Shown here piece by piece: positions 56,771 to 64,000 of a stretch of DNA of 64,000 nt (position 1 is the stretch's first letter; each line of letters starts with the position of its first letter). The position numbers were made by a program, and so were the translations under genes. The stretch lies in NCBI RefSeq assembly GCF_900105125.1, contig NZ_LT629750.1, forward strand, positions 5,979,001-6,043,000. The letters are read 5' to 3'. This stretch comes from Bradyrhizobium canariense. GTDB lineage: Bacteria; Pseudomonadota; Alphaproteobacteria; Rhizobiales; Xanthobacteraceae. The notes beneath the pieces are model-generated. The model made no database searches and was not told the origin of the DNA. It saw only the letters and a program-made list of their open reading frames with translations.

Positions 56771-57877
56771 ATGAGCGCTTATATCGCCCGCCGGATTCTT
56801 CTGATGTTCCCGACGCTGTTGGGCATCCTGTTCGTCTCGTTTGTCGTGGTGCAGTTCGCGCCCGGCGGTCCGGTGGAGCGTGTGATCGCGCAGCTCAGCG
56901 GCGCGGATACCGGCGGCACCTCCAGGATTTCGGGCGGCGGTGGCGATTTCGGCGCGCGCGGCCAGGTCAATATATCCGGCGATGCCGTCGGATCGAAGTA
57001 CCGCGGCGCGCAAGGGCTCGATCCTGAATTCGTCAAGAGCCTGGAAAAACAGTTCGGCTTCGACAAGCCGGCGCCGGAGCGTTTCGCGCTGATGGTGTGG
57101 AATTTCTCGCGCTTCGACTTCGGCAAGAGCTATTTCCGCGATATCAGCGTGCTGCAACTGATCAAGGAGAAGCTGCCGGTTTCGATATCGCTCGGAATCT
57201 GGATGACGCTCCTGACCTATCTGATCTCGATTCCGCTCGGCATTCGCAAGGCGGTGCAGGACGGCTCGAAGTTCGATACCTGGACCTCCGCAGTGGTCAT
57301 CATCGGATTCGCGATACCGGGATTTCTGTTCGCAATTCTGTTGATCATCCTGTTCGCCGGCGGTTCGTTCTTCAATATTTTTCCATTGCGCGGTCTCACC
57401 TCGGATGGTTGGTCGCACTTCCCCTGGTACTGGAAAATCCTGGATTATTTCTGGCACATCACGCTGCCGCTGATCTCGATGGCGCTCGGCGCCTTCGCCA
57501 CCATGACGCTGCTGACCAAGAATTCGTTCCTGGATGAGATCCGCAAACAATATGTGATGACCGCGCGCGCCAAGGGCTGCAGCGAGCGTCAGGTGCTCTA
57601 CAATCACGTCTTCCGCAATGCCATGCTGATCGTGATCGCCGGTTTTCCGGGCGCCTTCATTCACGCCTTCTTCTCCGGCTCGCTCCTGATCGAAACCATT
57701 TTCTCGCTCGATGGCCTGGGCCTGCTCGGTTTCGAAAGCGTGCTGAACCGCGACTATCCGGTGGTGTTCGGAACGCTGTTCATCTTTTCGCTCGTCGGCC
57801 TTGTGGTCAATTTGATCTCCGATCTGGCGTATATGTGGATCGATCCGCGGATCGATTTCGAGGCGCGGGAAGTCTGA
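56771..57877 (+). CDS. yejB: Peptide ABC transporter permease YejB
   Basis: A 368-residue inner-membrane permease with about six helices. It begins YIARRILLMFPTLLGILFVS, then carries a long periplasmic loop (residues 45-115) with a Gly-rich segment (SGGGGDFGARGQVN) typical of YejB. The conserved EAA loop is QYVMTARAKGCSERQVLYNH, followed by GSLLIETIFSLDGLGLLGFE. It forms the pore with YejE; the stop codon and the yejE start overlap by one base (TGATG). Confidence 0.93.
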   Translation: MSAYIARRILLMFPTLLGILFVSFVVVQFAPGGPVERVIAQLSGADTGGTSRISGGGGDFGARGQVNISGDAVGSKYRGAQGLDPEFVKSLEKQFGFDKPAPERFALMVWNFSRFDFGKSYFRDISVLQLIKEKLPVSISLGIWMTLLTYLISIPLGIRKAVQDGSKFDTWTSAVVIIGFAIPGFLFAILLIILFAGGSFFNIFPLRGLTSDGWSHFPWYWKILDYFWHITLPLISMALGAFATMTLLTKNSFLDEIRKQYVMTARAKGCSERQVLYNHVFRNAMLIVIAGFPGAFIHAFFSGSLLIETIFSLDGLGLLGFESVLNRDYPVVFGTLFIFSLVGLVVNLISDLAYMWIDPRIDFEAREV

Positions 57878-59055
57878 TGACCGTGATCGCGCCGCCCCCG
57901 ATCGAAACCACGACGCAATCGCCGCTCGGCGAAGCCGTGCCGATGACGCGCCATCGTTTCAGCCCGTCGCCGCTCAACCGCCGCCGCTGGCAGAACTTCA
58001 AATCGAACCGTCGGGGTTACTGGTCGTTCTGGATTTTCCTGATCCTGTTCTTCATTTCGCTGTTCGCCGAGCTGATCGCCAATGATCGGCCGTTCCTGAT
58101 CAAATATGACGGGCATCTGTATTGGCCGGCCTTCGTCAGCTATCCCGAAACCGCGTTCGGCGGCGATTTTCAGACCGCGGCAGACTATCGCGATCCGTAT
58201 TTGCAGAAGCTGATCGCGGACAAGGGCGGCACCATCCTCTGGCCGCTGATCCGCTATTCCTACGATACGCACAACCTCGACCTGCCGACGCCGGCGCCAT
58301 CGCCGCCGACCTGGATGCTGACAGAGGCGCAGTGCAAGGAAGTGGTGCAGCGCAAGGGCCTGAAGAGCTGCCGCGACCTCGAATACAACTGGCTCGGCAC
58401 CGATGACCAGGGCCGCGATGTGGTCGCGCGCCTGATCTACGGCTTTCGCCTCTCGGTGCTGTTCGGCCTGACGCTCACCATCATCTCGTCGATCATCGGC
58501 GTCGCCGCCGGCGGCATCCAGGGCTTTTTCGGCGGCTGGATCGATTTGACGTTCCAGCGCGTGATCGAGGTGTGGACCGCGATTCCTTCGCTGTATCTGC
58601 TTTTGATCCTGTCGTCGGTGCTGGTGCCCGGCTTCTTCGTACTGCTCGGCATCCTCTTGCTGTTCTCATGGGTATCGCTGGTTGGTCTGGTGCGGGCGGA
58701 ATTCCTGCGCGGCCGCAATTTCGAATATATCCAGGCGGCGCGTGCGCTCGGCGTATCCAATGGCGTGATCATGTTCAGGCATCTGTTGCCGAATGCCATG
58801 GTCGCGACCATGACGTTCCTGCCATTCATCGTCTCCTCATCGGTGATGACGCTGACCGCGCTCGACTTTCTCGGCATGGGATTGCCGCCGGGCTCGCCAT
58901 CGCTTGGTGAGTTGCTGTCGCAGGCGAAGGCCAATGTTCAGGCGCCGTGGCTCGGCTTCACCGGCTTTTTCGCGGTCGCCATCATGCTGTCGCTACTGAT
59001 CTTCATCGGCGAAGCCGCGCGCGACGCCTTCGATCCGCGCAAGACATTCCGATAG
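57877..59055 (+). CDS. yejE: Peptide ABC transporter permease YejE
   Basis: A 392-residue inner-membrane permease. It has a 45-residue cytoplasmic N-terminus, a first helix (YWSFWIFLILFFISLFAELI), a large periplasmic loop (about residues 70-175) typical of YejE, and then five helices. Family pieces are YNWLGTDDQGRDVVARLIYG and the EAA loop EYIQAARALGVSNGVIMFRH, followed by LDFLGMGLPPGSPSLGELLS. I chose ATG 57877, which overlaps the yejB stop, over an in-frame ATG within yejB at 57835. Confidence 0.93.
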   Translation: MTVIAPPPIETTTQSPLGEAVPMTRHRFSPSPLNRRRWQNFKSNRRGYWSFWIFLILFFISLFAELIANDRPFLIKYDGHLYWPAFVSYPETAFGGDFQTAADYRDPYLQKLIADKGGTILWPLIRYSYDTHNLDLPTPAPSPPTWMLTEAQCKEVVQRKGLKSCRDLEYNWLGTDDQGRDVVARLIYGFRLSVLFGLTLTIISSIIGVAAGGIQGFFGGWIDLTFQRVIEVWTAIPSLYLLLILSSVLVPGFFVLLGILLLFSWVSLVGLVRAEFLRGRNFEYIQAARALGVSNGVIMFRHLLPNAMVATMTFLPFIVSSSVMTLTALDFLGMGLPPGSPSLGELLSQAKANVQAPWLGFTGFFAVAIMLSLLIFIGEAARDAFDPRKTFR

Positions 59056-59064
59056 GCAGGTCGC

Positions 59065-60702
59065 ATGGACGCCATCAACCAGCCGCTGCTCCATGTCCGT
59101 GATTTGTCGGTGGCGTTTCATCAGCCGAGCGGCACTTCGGTTGCGGTCGACGGCATTTCGTACGACATCAAGCGCGGCGAGTGCGTGGCGCTGGTCGGCG
59201 AATCCGGTTCCGGAAAATCCGTCAGCGCGTTGTCGATCCTGAAGCTATTGCCGTATCCGACCGCTTCGCATCCGTCAGGCAGTATTCAGTTCAAGGGACG
59301 CGAACTGCTCAATTTGTCGGAACGCGAGATTCGCGGCATCCGCGGCAACGACATCTCGATCATCTTCCAGGAGCCGATGACGTCGCTTAATCCGCTGCAT
59401 ACGATCGAGTCCCAGATTGGAGAGATCCTGCAGCTTCACAGCGGAGTCCGCGGCGCCATGGCGCGCGCGCGAACGCTCGAGCTGCTCACGCAGGTCGGCA
59501 TTCCCGATCCGGAAACGCGGCTCGCGAGCTATCCGCATCAATTGTCCGGCGGCCAGCGCCAGCGGGTGATGATCGCGATGGCGCTCGCCAACGAGCCTGA
59601 TCTCCTGATCGCCGATGAGCCGACCACGGCGCTCGACGTTACCGTACAGGCGCAGATCCTGACCCTGCTCGCCGAAATTCGCGCGCGGCTCGGCATGAGT
59701 CTGCTGTTCATCACCCACGATCTCGGCATCGTGCGCCGCATCGCCGATGTGGTCTGCGTCATGAACAACGGCAAGATCGTCGAGCAGGGGCCGGTCGAAC
59801 AGGTCTTCACCGCGCCTAAACATCCGTACACCCGCGCCTTGCTTGCGGCCGAGCCGAAGCCCGATCCGGCGCCGCCCCGTCCTGAGTCACCGGTCGTGAT
59901 GTCGACCGATGATCTGAAGGTCTGGTTTCCGATCAAGCGCGGTGTGCTCCGCCGTACGGTCGGACATATCAAGGCGGTCGATGGCGTCAGCCTCTCGGTG
60001 CGCAAAGGCGAAACGCTCGGCGTTGTCGGCGAATCCGGCTCCGGCAAGACCACGCTGGGGCTCGCGTTGCTGCGTCTGATTTCATCAGACGGGCCGATCG
60101 TGTTCCTGGGCAAGGACATCCAGGGCCTGCGTTTCAAGGCGATGCTGCCGTTCCGCCGTGACATGCAGATCGTGTTTCAGGATCCGTTCGGCGCGTTGAG
60201 CCCGCGCATGTCGGTCGGTGATATCGTTGCCGAAGGTCTGACCGTGCATCAGCGCGGGCTTTCGGAATCCGAACGCGAAACGCGGGTGATCAAGGCGCTC
60301 AGGGATGTCGGCCTCGATCCGGCGACGCGGTTTCGCTATCCGCATGAATTCTCTGGCGGCCAGCGCCAGCGCATCAGCATCGCCCGCGCGGTGGTGCTGG
60401 AGCCGAATTTCGTCGTGCTGGATGAGCCGACCAGTGCGCTTGATATGCTGTTCCAGGCACAGATGGTCGATCTGCTGCGCGAATTGCAGCGCAAGCGCGA
60501 CCTGACCTACATGTTCATCTCGCATGACCTGCGCGTCGTCGCCTCGCTCGCCAGCCACCTGATCGTGATGCGGCACGGCAAGGTAGTGGAGGAGGGGGCG
60601 GCTGCGGAGCTGTTCCAAAACCCGAAGAGCGATTACACGCGCGCGCTGTTTGCGGCTGCGTTTCGGCTCGAAGCCGCTCCCGGTGGCGCCGTCGCGGATT
60701 GA
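59065..60702 (+). CDS. yejF: Peptide ABC transporter ATP-binding protein YejF (two ATPase domains)
   Basis: A 545-residue protein with two ATPase domains in one chain. Domain 1 has Walker A GESGSGKS (45-52), the [15 protein letters not shown] signature and [14 protein letters not shown]. Domain 2 has Walker [10 protein letters not shown] (about 322-330), [15 protein letters not shown] and [13 protein letters not shown]. Oligopeptide-specific pieces follow each domain ([40 protein letters not shown]). It powers the YejBE permease and closes the five-gene operon. Confidence 0.94.
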   Translation: MDAINQPLLHVRDLSVAFHQPSGTSVAVDGISYDIKRGECVALVGESGSGKSVSALSILKLLPYPTASHPSGSIQFKGRELLNLSEREIRGIRGNDISIIFQEPMTSLNPLHTIESQIGEILQLHSGVRGAMARARTLELLTQVGIPDPETRLASYPHQLSGGQRQRVMIAMALANEPDLLIADEPTTALDVTVQAQILTLLAEIRARLGMSLLFITHDLGIVRRIADVVCVMNNGKIVEQGPVEQVFTAPKHPYTRALLAAEPKPDPAPPRPESPVVMSTDDLKVWFPIKRGVLRRTVGHIKAVDGVSLSVRKGETLGVVGESGSGKTTLGLALLRLISSDGPIVFLGKDIQGLRFKAMLPFRRDMQIVFQDPFGALSPRMSVGDIVAEGLTVHQRGLSESERETRVIKALRDVGLDPATRFRYPHEFSGGQRQRISIARAVVLEPNFVVLDEPTSALDMLFQAQMVDLLRELQRKRDLTYMFISHDLRVVASLASHLIVMRHGKVVEEGAAAELFQNPKSDYTRALFAAAFRLEAAPGGAVAD

Positions 60703-60801
60703 CTTGGCTCAACGCGTTGTCGGGCGAAATCCTGCTCCGCACCGGCTACGGGCTGGAGTCCGGTTCGCGTGGAGAAACGCGTTAAACAAAAACGACAGCC
60801 T

Positions 60802-60822
60802 GGTTCCGACCCGGTCGGAACC
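60802..60822 (-). terminator. Hairpin between yejF and the convergent pilus gene
   Basis: GGTTCCGAC-CCG-GTCGGAACC, perfect 9-bp arms. On the minus strand a TTTTTG run follows about 9 nt later, so it is a possible terminator of the pilus gene. On the plus strand no T-run follows. Confidence 0.45.
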
Positions 60823-60831
60823 GAACCGGTT

Positions 60832-61329
60832 CTAATTGGTGGATTTGCTTGCGCCGCCGGCTTGGGTGGAGAGCGTACCGGCCTGGTCCATCGTCTGCTT
60901 GAAATAGCTATCGCCATCGCCGAGCGTGACCCGGCGCTGGCAAATCGGCATGCAGCTATAGGACTCCCGGTCGACACCGCGATAGACCGTCACGAGCTGG
61001 TCGGTGGGGCCCTCGACCTGGATGACGCGGTCTACCAGTACCTCGCCGCCGCGGTCCATGGCGATGAAATTGGTCGCCCCGTAGCCCTTGCCGGTGACAA
61101 CGACGATCCCGCCGCTCTGCAGCGTGACGTCGGCGATCAAAGGATTTCCGACCACGATGGTTGAAACACGGGCGGGGAGTTTGACGAGCTTCGCCTGATC
61201 GACATTGACCGCGATGGCGTCAGGATGCGGCTCGGCAAAGGCAACGGCCGGCAACAGCAGAACTGCCGCCGCCAGCGAGCGGAGTCCGGAAAAGGCGCGT
61301 GTGCGCGTACGCAGGCACTTGAACGACAT
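60832..61329 (-). CDS. Pilus assembly protein, CpaC N-terminal-domain-like
   Basis: A 165-residue secreted protein with a Sec signal peptide (RSLAAAVLLLPAVAFA). Its mature part is a single secretin N-terminal-type domain (AIAVNVDQAKLVKLPARVST, VVGNPLIADVTL, then VVVTGKGYGATNFIAMD), as at the start of CpaC/RcpA secretins and in short PF13629-type proteins. The secretin barrel is absent. A cysteine pair lies in SYSCMPICQRR. It may line or modulate the Tad secretin channel. It faces away from the cpa genes 1.5 kb further on. Confidence 0.78.
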   Translation of the reverse strand: MSFKCLRTRTRAFSGLRSLAAAVLLLPAVAFAEPHPDAIAVNVDQAKLVKLPARVSTIVVGNPLIADVTLQSGGIVVVTGKGYGATNFIAMDRGGEVLVDRVIQVEGPTDQLVTVYRGVDRESYSCMPICQRRVTLGDGDSYFKQTMDQAGTLSTQAGGASKSTN

Positions 61330-61439
61330 ACTCTACTCCGGGACGTTGACTAGCCGGCTGAGGCGATATGCAGCGGAACCGGCGCCCGACCTGGCTAACC
61401 TGACTTCAATTGGTGAACGAACTGCAAACGGAGCTGAAA

Positions 61440-62288
61440 TTACGTTCGCCCTTCGCTGATCCATTGCCGGAACGGATAGGCGATTTGCCCGACGATTTCG
61501 GATGGGATGGCATCTTCCTTGCCGTACGCCTGCGGCAGCTCGCCCTCAGGCATCCGGAACGTGCCGAACAGGATGTCCCACAGCGGAAAAGTCCCGGCAA
61601 AATTGGTGTTACCGCCCTCTTCCAGCGCCGTATGGTGCCAGCGGTGGAAGACCGGCGTCGCCAGCACGTATCTAAACGGTCCAAGCGTCCAGTTGAGGTT
61701 GGCGTGGACGAACGCGGAATGGAACAGGTTGAAAGGTCCCACCCAAAGCATGATGTTCGGCGAGATGCCGGCCATCAGCAGGATGACATCCACCCCGATG
61801 GTTCCAAGGAACAGGTTCACCGGATGGAAACGCGCCGCCGAAATCCAGTCCAGCTCTTCGGACGAATGATGGATCGCGTGATATTTCCAGAAGCCGCCGC
61901 CGTGAAACAGGCGGTGCAGCCAATAGAGCATGAAATCCGACAAAGCCAGGAACAGCAGCGCCTGCAGCCACAACGGCAACGTCGCGAGCGGGCCGTGGCC
62001 ATTGTCGTAAAAGGCAATCAGCTGATCGGCATCACGAATATTGAAGACGAAGCTGGCGCCGACCACCAATAGCCCGATCCGCAACACGCGACCAAATAAC
62101 GGCACGAAGAACCAGTAACAGACGTCGGTCACCAACTCGCGCTTGCGCCACCATGGCGTTCCGGGATTGCACGCCCAGAAGTGGCTGAGCACCGAAAACA
62201 CCACAGCCACCACGATGGTAAGGGGAACCACTTTGGCGATCGTCTCACCAAGCATCCCGACGATTTCCAACACCACGTTCGACATCAC
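61440..62288 (-). CDS. Sterol desaturase / fatty-acid hydroxylase family protein
   Basis: A 282-residue integral membrane di-iron enzyme of the FA_hydroxylase family. The histidine clusters are all visible: HRLFH (His125-His129), HAIHH (His137-His141) and HRWHH (His215-His219), flanked by membrane helices. It hydroxylates or desaturates a lipid substrate, which cannot be told from sequence; ornithine lipids, carotenoids and fatty acids are known targets in bacteria. It stands alone between two pilus-related parts, without evident connection to them. Confidence 0.85.
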   Translation of the reverse strand: MMSNVVLEIVGMLGETIAKVVPLTIVVAVVFSVLSHFWACNPGTPWWRKRELVTDVCYWFFVPLFGRVLRIGLLVVGASFVFNIRDADQLIAFYDNGHGPLATLPLWLQALLFLALSDFMLYWLHRLFHGGGFWKYHAIHHSSEELDWISAARFHPVNLFLGTIGVDVILLMAGISPNIMLWVGPFNLFHSAFVHANLNWTLGPFRYVLATPVFHRWHHTALEEGGNTNFAGTFPLWDILFGTFRMPEGELPQAYGKEDAIPSEIVGQIAYPFRQWISEGRT

Positions 62289-62607
62289 CGCCTCATCTGA
62301 CCAGAGATATCAACGGTTACGCGTCCATGTTTAAGGAGCCATGAAGAAGACGCGGCGAACGTTGTTCACAATGCTCATGATGACGTGATCACAGCCTGTT
62401 TCGCCTTGTAGCAAAGGCCTTAATCCGAAATTTACTCTGCTCGAGAGCAACCGATTCCAGCCGCGTTTTCGCCATCGAATTAACGACGCTGAAATTCGCC
62501 GACCTTAGGGTGAACAACTCGTCGAAATAATCGGCGTTCAAGGCCGATTGTCGAAGGCCTCCGATCCCGGAGCCTTTTGTTTCCACCGCAAATGCGACGG
62601 CGTACAT
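62289..62607. other. 319-bp gap upstream of the pilus genes
   Basis: No convincing gene. At 62341-62388 a 15-codon frame (MKKTRRTLFTMLMMT) has a well-placed AAGGAG ribosome site, which is unusual for random sequence but too short to judge. A 72-codon minus-strand frame at 62389-62607 has no family resemblance. Confidence 0.35.
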
Positions 62608-62751
62608 ATGCGTAAACCCGATGCCGCCTCGGCCGCGGCCAGAACAGTACCCTCAGCGGGCAACCGCAGTGAAGCGCCCGTGGAACTGGTCTGCCTGGCG
62701 CTGGCCTTGGCGATTCTCGTGCTCGCGATGCGGATCGTGAGTATCTGGTGA
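62608..62751 (+). CDS. Possible small single-pass membrane protein, 47 residues
   Basis: From ATG 62608 the frame gives a polar 28-residue N-terminus followed by one clear membrane helix (VELVCLALALAILVLAMRIV) and a short tail. It has the shape of small pilus-locus or membrane-stress proteins, but I recognise no family, and there is no strong ribosome site. It lies 90 bp upstream of the prepilin peptidase gene in the same direction. Confidence 0.35.
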   Translation: MRKPDAASAAARTVPSAGNRSEAPVELVCLALALAILVLAMRIVSIW

Positions 62752-62841
62752 TCCTCGATGCGTTTCCCGATTGTTCATATCTGACAATTAAAATCGGGCG
62801 ATGCTCCGACCTCGCGCCAGCAGCACGGGCTGTGTAATCCC

Positions 62842-63366
62842 ATGATCCTCGACATCGCTCGGCTTCTGCTGTTTCCGGCCCTGATGGCATTCGCCGCCGC
62901 AAGCGATCTTTTCACCATGACGATTTCCAACCGGGTGTCGCTGGCCCTTGCGGCGGGATTCCTGGTTCTCGCTTTGTTAAGCGGCATGGGACCCTACGAT
63001 ATCGCCACACATGTGGGAGCCGGCGCCAGCGTACTCGCGGTCGCTTTTGCCTGCTTTGCCATGGGCTGGATCGGGGGCGGGGACGCCAAGGTCGCGGCTG
63101 CCGCAGCGCTATGGTTCGGCTTCGGCCATCTGCTGGACTATCTGCTCTATGCTTCGCTGTTTGGCGGCGTCCTGACGCTGTTGCTGCTCCAGTTCAGACA
63201 ATGGCCGTTGCCCTACGCCCTGGCCGGTCAGGCCTGGTTACTCAGGCTGCACGCCAAGGAAAGCGGCATTCCCTACGGCGTCGCGCTCGCCATTGGCGCA
63301 TTGATGATCTATCCCGACACGGATTGGATCAGGGTGGTCGATCTCGCTCACTTCGCCGTCCCCTGA
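62842..63366 (+). CDS. cpaA: Prepilin peptidase CpaA (A24 family)
   Basis: A 174-residue membrane aspartyl peptidase that trims Flp pilin precursors for the Tad pilus. The two catalytic aspartates are Asp22 in AAASDLFTMTISN and Asp81 in WIGGGDAKVAAA (the GGGD motif). About six hydrophobic segments are present, and the N-terminal methylase domain of PilD is absent, as usual for CpaA/TadV. cpaB follows after 126 bp. Confidence 0.9.
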   Translation: MILDIARLLLFPALMAFAAASDLFTMTISNRVSLALAAGFLVLALLSGMGPYDIATHVGAGASVLAVAFACFAMGWIGGGDAKVAAAAALWFGFGHLLDYLLYASLFGGVLTLLLLQFRQWPLPYALAGQAWLLRLHAKESGIPYGVALAIGALMIYPDTDWIRVVDLAHFAVP

Positions 63367-63411
63367 TCTCGCCGGATAAACCCGGCGTTAAGGCGATTTA
63401 GATACGCCTCA

Positions 63412-63426
63412 TTAACCATGCTTTGA
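63412..63426. promoter_or_regulatory. CtrA-like box upstream of cpaB
   Basis: TTAA-N7-TTGA, one mismatch from TTAA-N7-TTAA, 67 bp before the cpaB start. CtrA controls pilus genes in Caulobacter, so the site is of some interest, but a single near-match is weak evidence. Confidence 0.3.
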
Positions 63427-63492
63427 CGAATAACTGGTCAACTCCCATCACGGCGACGGAAGCGTCGCGGCGTAATGTGGAAAGTGAAGCGT

Positions 63493-64000
63493 ATGAATAC
63501 CGCACGCATTGTCGTCCTGACCGTCGCTATCGGTGCTGGCGGCATTGCCGCGTACCTTGCGAGCGGATCCGACAAGCCGATTCCGCAGGCCGCACCGGTG
63601 GCGCAGCTGCAAACCGTGGATGTGCTGATTGCGAAGTCCGATATCGCACTCGGCCAGACCGTCAAGCCCGAAGACCTGCAGTGGCAGACCTGGCCCCAGG
63701 CGACCGCGAGCAACACTTTCATCCGCCGCAACGATCGCCCCGACGCCACAACGCAGATCGCCGGTTCGATCGCGCGCGCGCCGTTCATTGCAGGCGAGCC
63801 GATCCGTGAGCAGAAACTGGTCAAGGGCAATGGATCTGGCTTCATGGCGGCGATCCTGCCTTCGGGGATGCGCGCCGTCTCGACCGAAATCTCGCCGGAG
63901 ACCGCCGCCGGCGGCTTTATCCTGCCGAACGACCGCGTCGACGTCATTCTTTCGAAACACGAGAAAAATCCGGACCACGCCTCATCGAACGATGTGGTCG
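63493..64000 (+). CDS. cpaB: Flp pilus assembly protein CpaB (3' end outside window)
   Basis: The first 169 codons are visible and the frame is still open at the window end. It has an N-terminal membrane anchor (ARIVVLTVAIGAGGIAAYLA, residues 4-23) and then a SAF-like domain (DVLIAKSDIALGQTVKPEDL, AGEPIREQKLV). The RcpC/CpaB core follows: LPSGMRAVSTEISPETAAGG, then FILPNDRVDVIL. CpaB sits in the periplasm and helps assemble the secretin CpaC of the Tad pilus. The start is ATG 63493; cpaA lies just upstream, and the rest of a cpa operon is expected beyond the edge. Confidence 0.9.
   Translation, partial: MNTARIVVLTVAIGAGGIAAYLASGSDKPIPQAAPVAQLQTVDVLIAKSDIALGQTVKPEDLQWQTWPQATASNTFIRRNDRPDATTQIAGSIARAPFIAGEPIREQKLVKGNGSGFMAAILPSGMRAVSTEISPETAAGGFILPNDRVDVILSKHEKNPDHASSNDVV

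Noticed and set aside
62389..62607. A 72-codon minus-strand frame in the gap before the pilus genes
   Set aside because: No ribosome site, no recognisable domain, and it lies in the likely promoter region of the downstream plus-strand genes.

Overview
The window reads as chromosomal DNA of a Bradyrhizobium-like alphaproteobacterium (order Hyphomicrobiales, Nitrobacteraceae). This rests on high GC content, a CycM-type membrane-anchored cytochrome c, a pimFABCD-like dicarboxylate operon with an IclR regulator, tandem yejA genes, a Tad/Cpa pilus locus, and many short palindromic intergenic repeats of the kind common in Bradyrhizobium and Rhodopseudomonas. The genus call comes from memory of these families, not from a search. 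I saw no rRNA, tRNA, CRISPR array, prophage or insertion-sequence transposase.

Layout. 0-9.5 kb: the tail of an indolepyruvate-oxidoreductase-like gene, small accessory genes (DUF3307, GNAT, haloalkane dehalogenase, YkgJ), a WYL regulator with two matching operator-like sites beside a GST gene, a PPOX/LysR divergent pair, a thioesterase, and pobA. 9.6-23.4 kb: an apparent hydroxycinnamate (p-coumarate/ferulate) uptake and degradation region. It holds a TRAP transporter, DUF3237, a crotonase, feruloyl-CoA synthase, an SDR dehydrogenase, a 4-hydroxybenzoyl-CoA-type thioesterase, an aromatic-acid ABC transporter with a LivM-LivG fusion, and a MarR regulator. 23.4-24.8 kb: glycerate 2-kinase. 25.0-41.0 kb: a second Liv-type ABC transporter with two binding proteins, an IclR regulator, and a beta-oxidation operon matching pimF-A-B-C-D plus an SDR. 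41.3-52.8 kb: glpK, a GIY-YIG gene inside a palindromic element, about 900 bp of repeats, metH-metF, a luciferase-like oxidoreductase, pheA, kdsB and cycM. 53-60.7 kb: a yejAABEF peptide/microcin-C-type ABC importer. 60.8-64 kb: Tad/Cpa pilus genes, cut by the window end inside cpaB, with a fatty-acid-hydroxylase-family gene among them.

How parts fit. The hydroxycinnamate genes can be read as a route: uptake, CoA activation, hydration, oxidation, (thiolysis by an enzyme not seen here), thioester hydrolysis to 4-hydroxybenzoate, and PobA hydroxylation to protocatechuate. Three similar inverted repeats with 9-nt arms and 5-nt spacing sit in the pobA/TRAP, crotonase and livH/marR promoter regions and are candidate sites for the MarR protein. 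The pim-like genes and neighbouring transporter would import and beta-oxidise dicarboxylic or fatty acids.

The most unusual signal is a family of paired palindromes (two ATTCCGGG...CCCGGAAT hairpin units in inverted orientation). They occur between genes throughout the window, including four of the five junctions of the pim-like operon. One copy carries a complete 95-residue GIY-YIG nuclease gene in place of its short spacer. A solitary copy 4 kb away looks like the same element with the gene precisely removed. This suggests a GIY-YIG-based counterpart of the REP/RAYT system.
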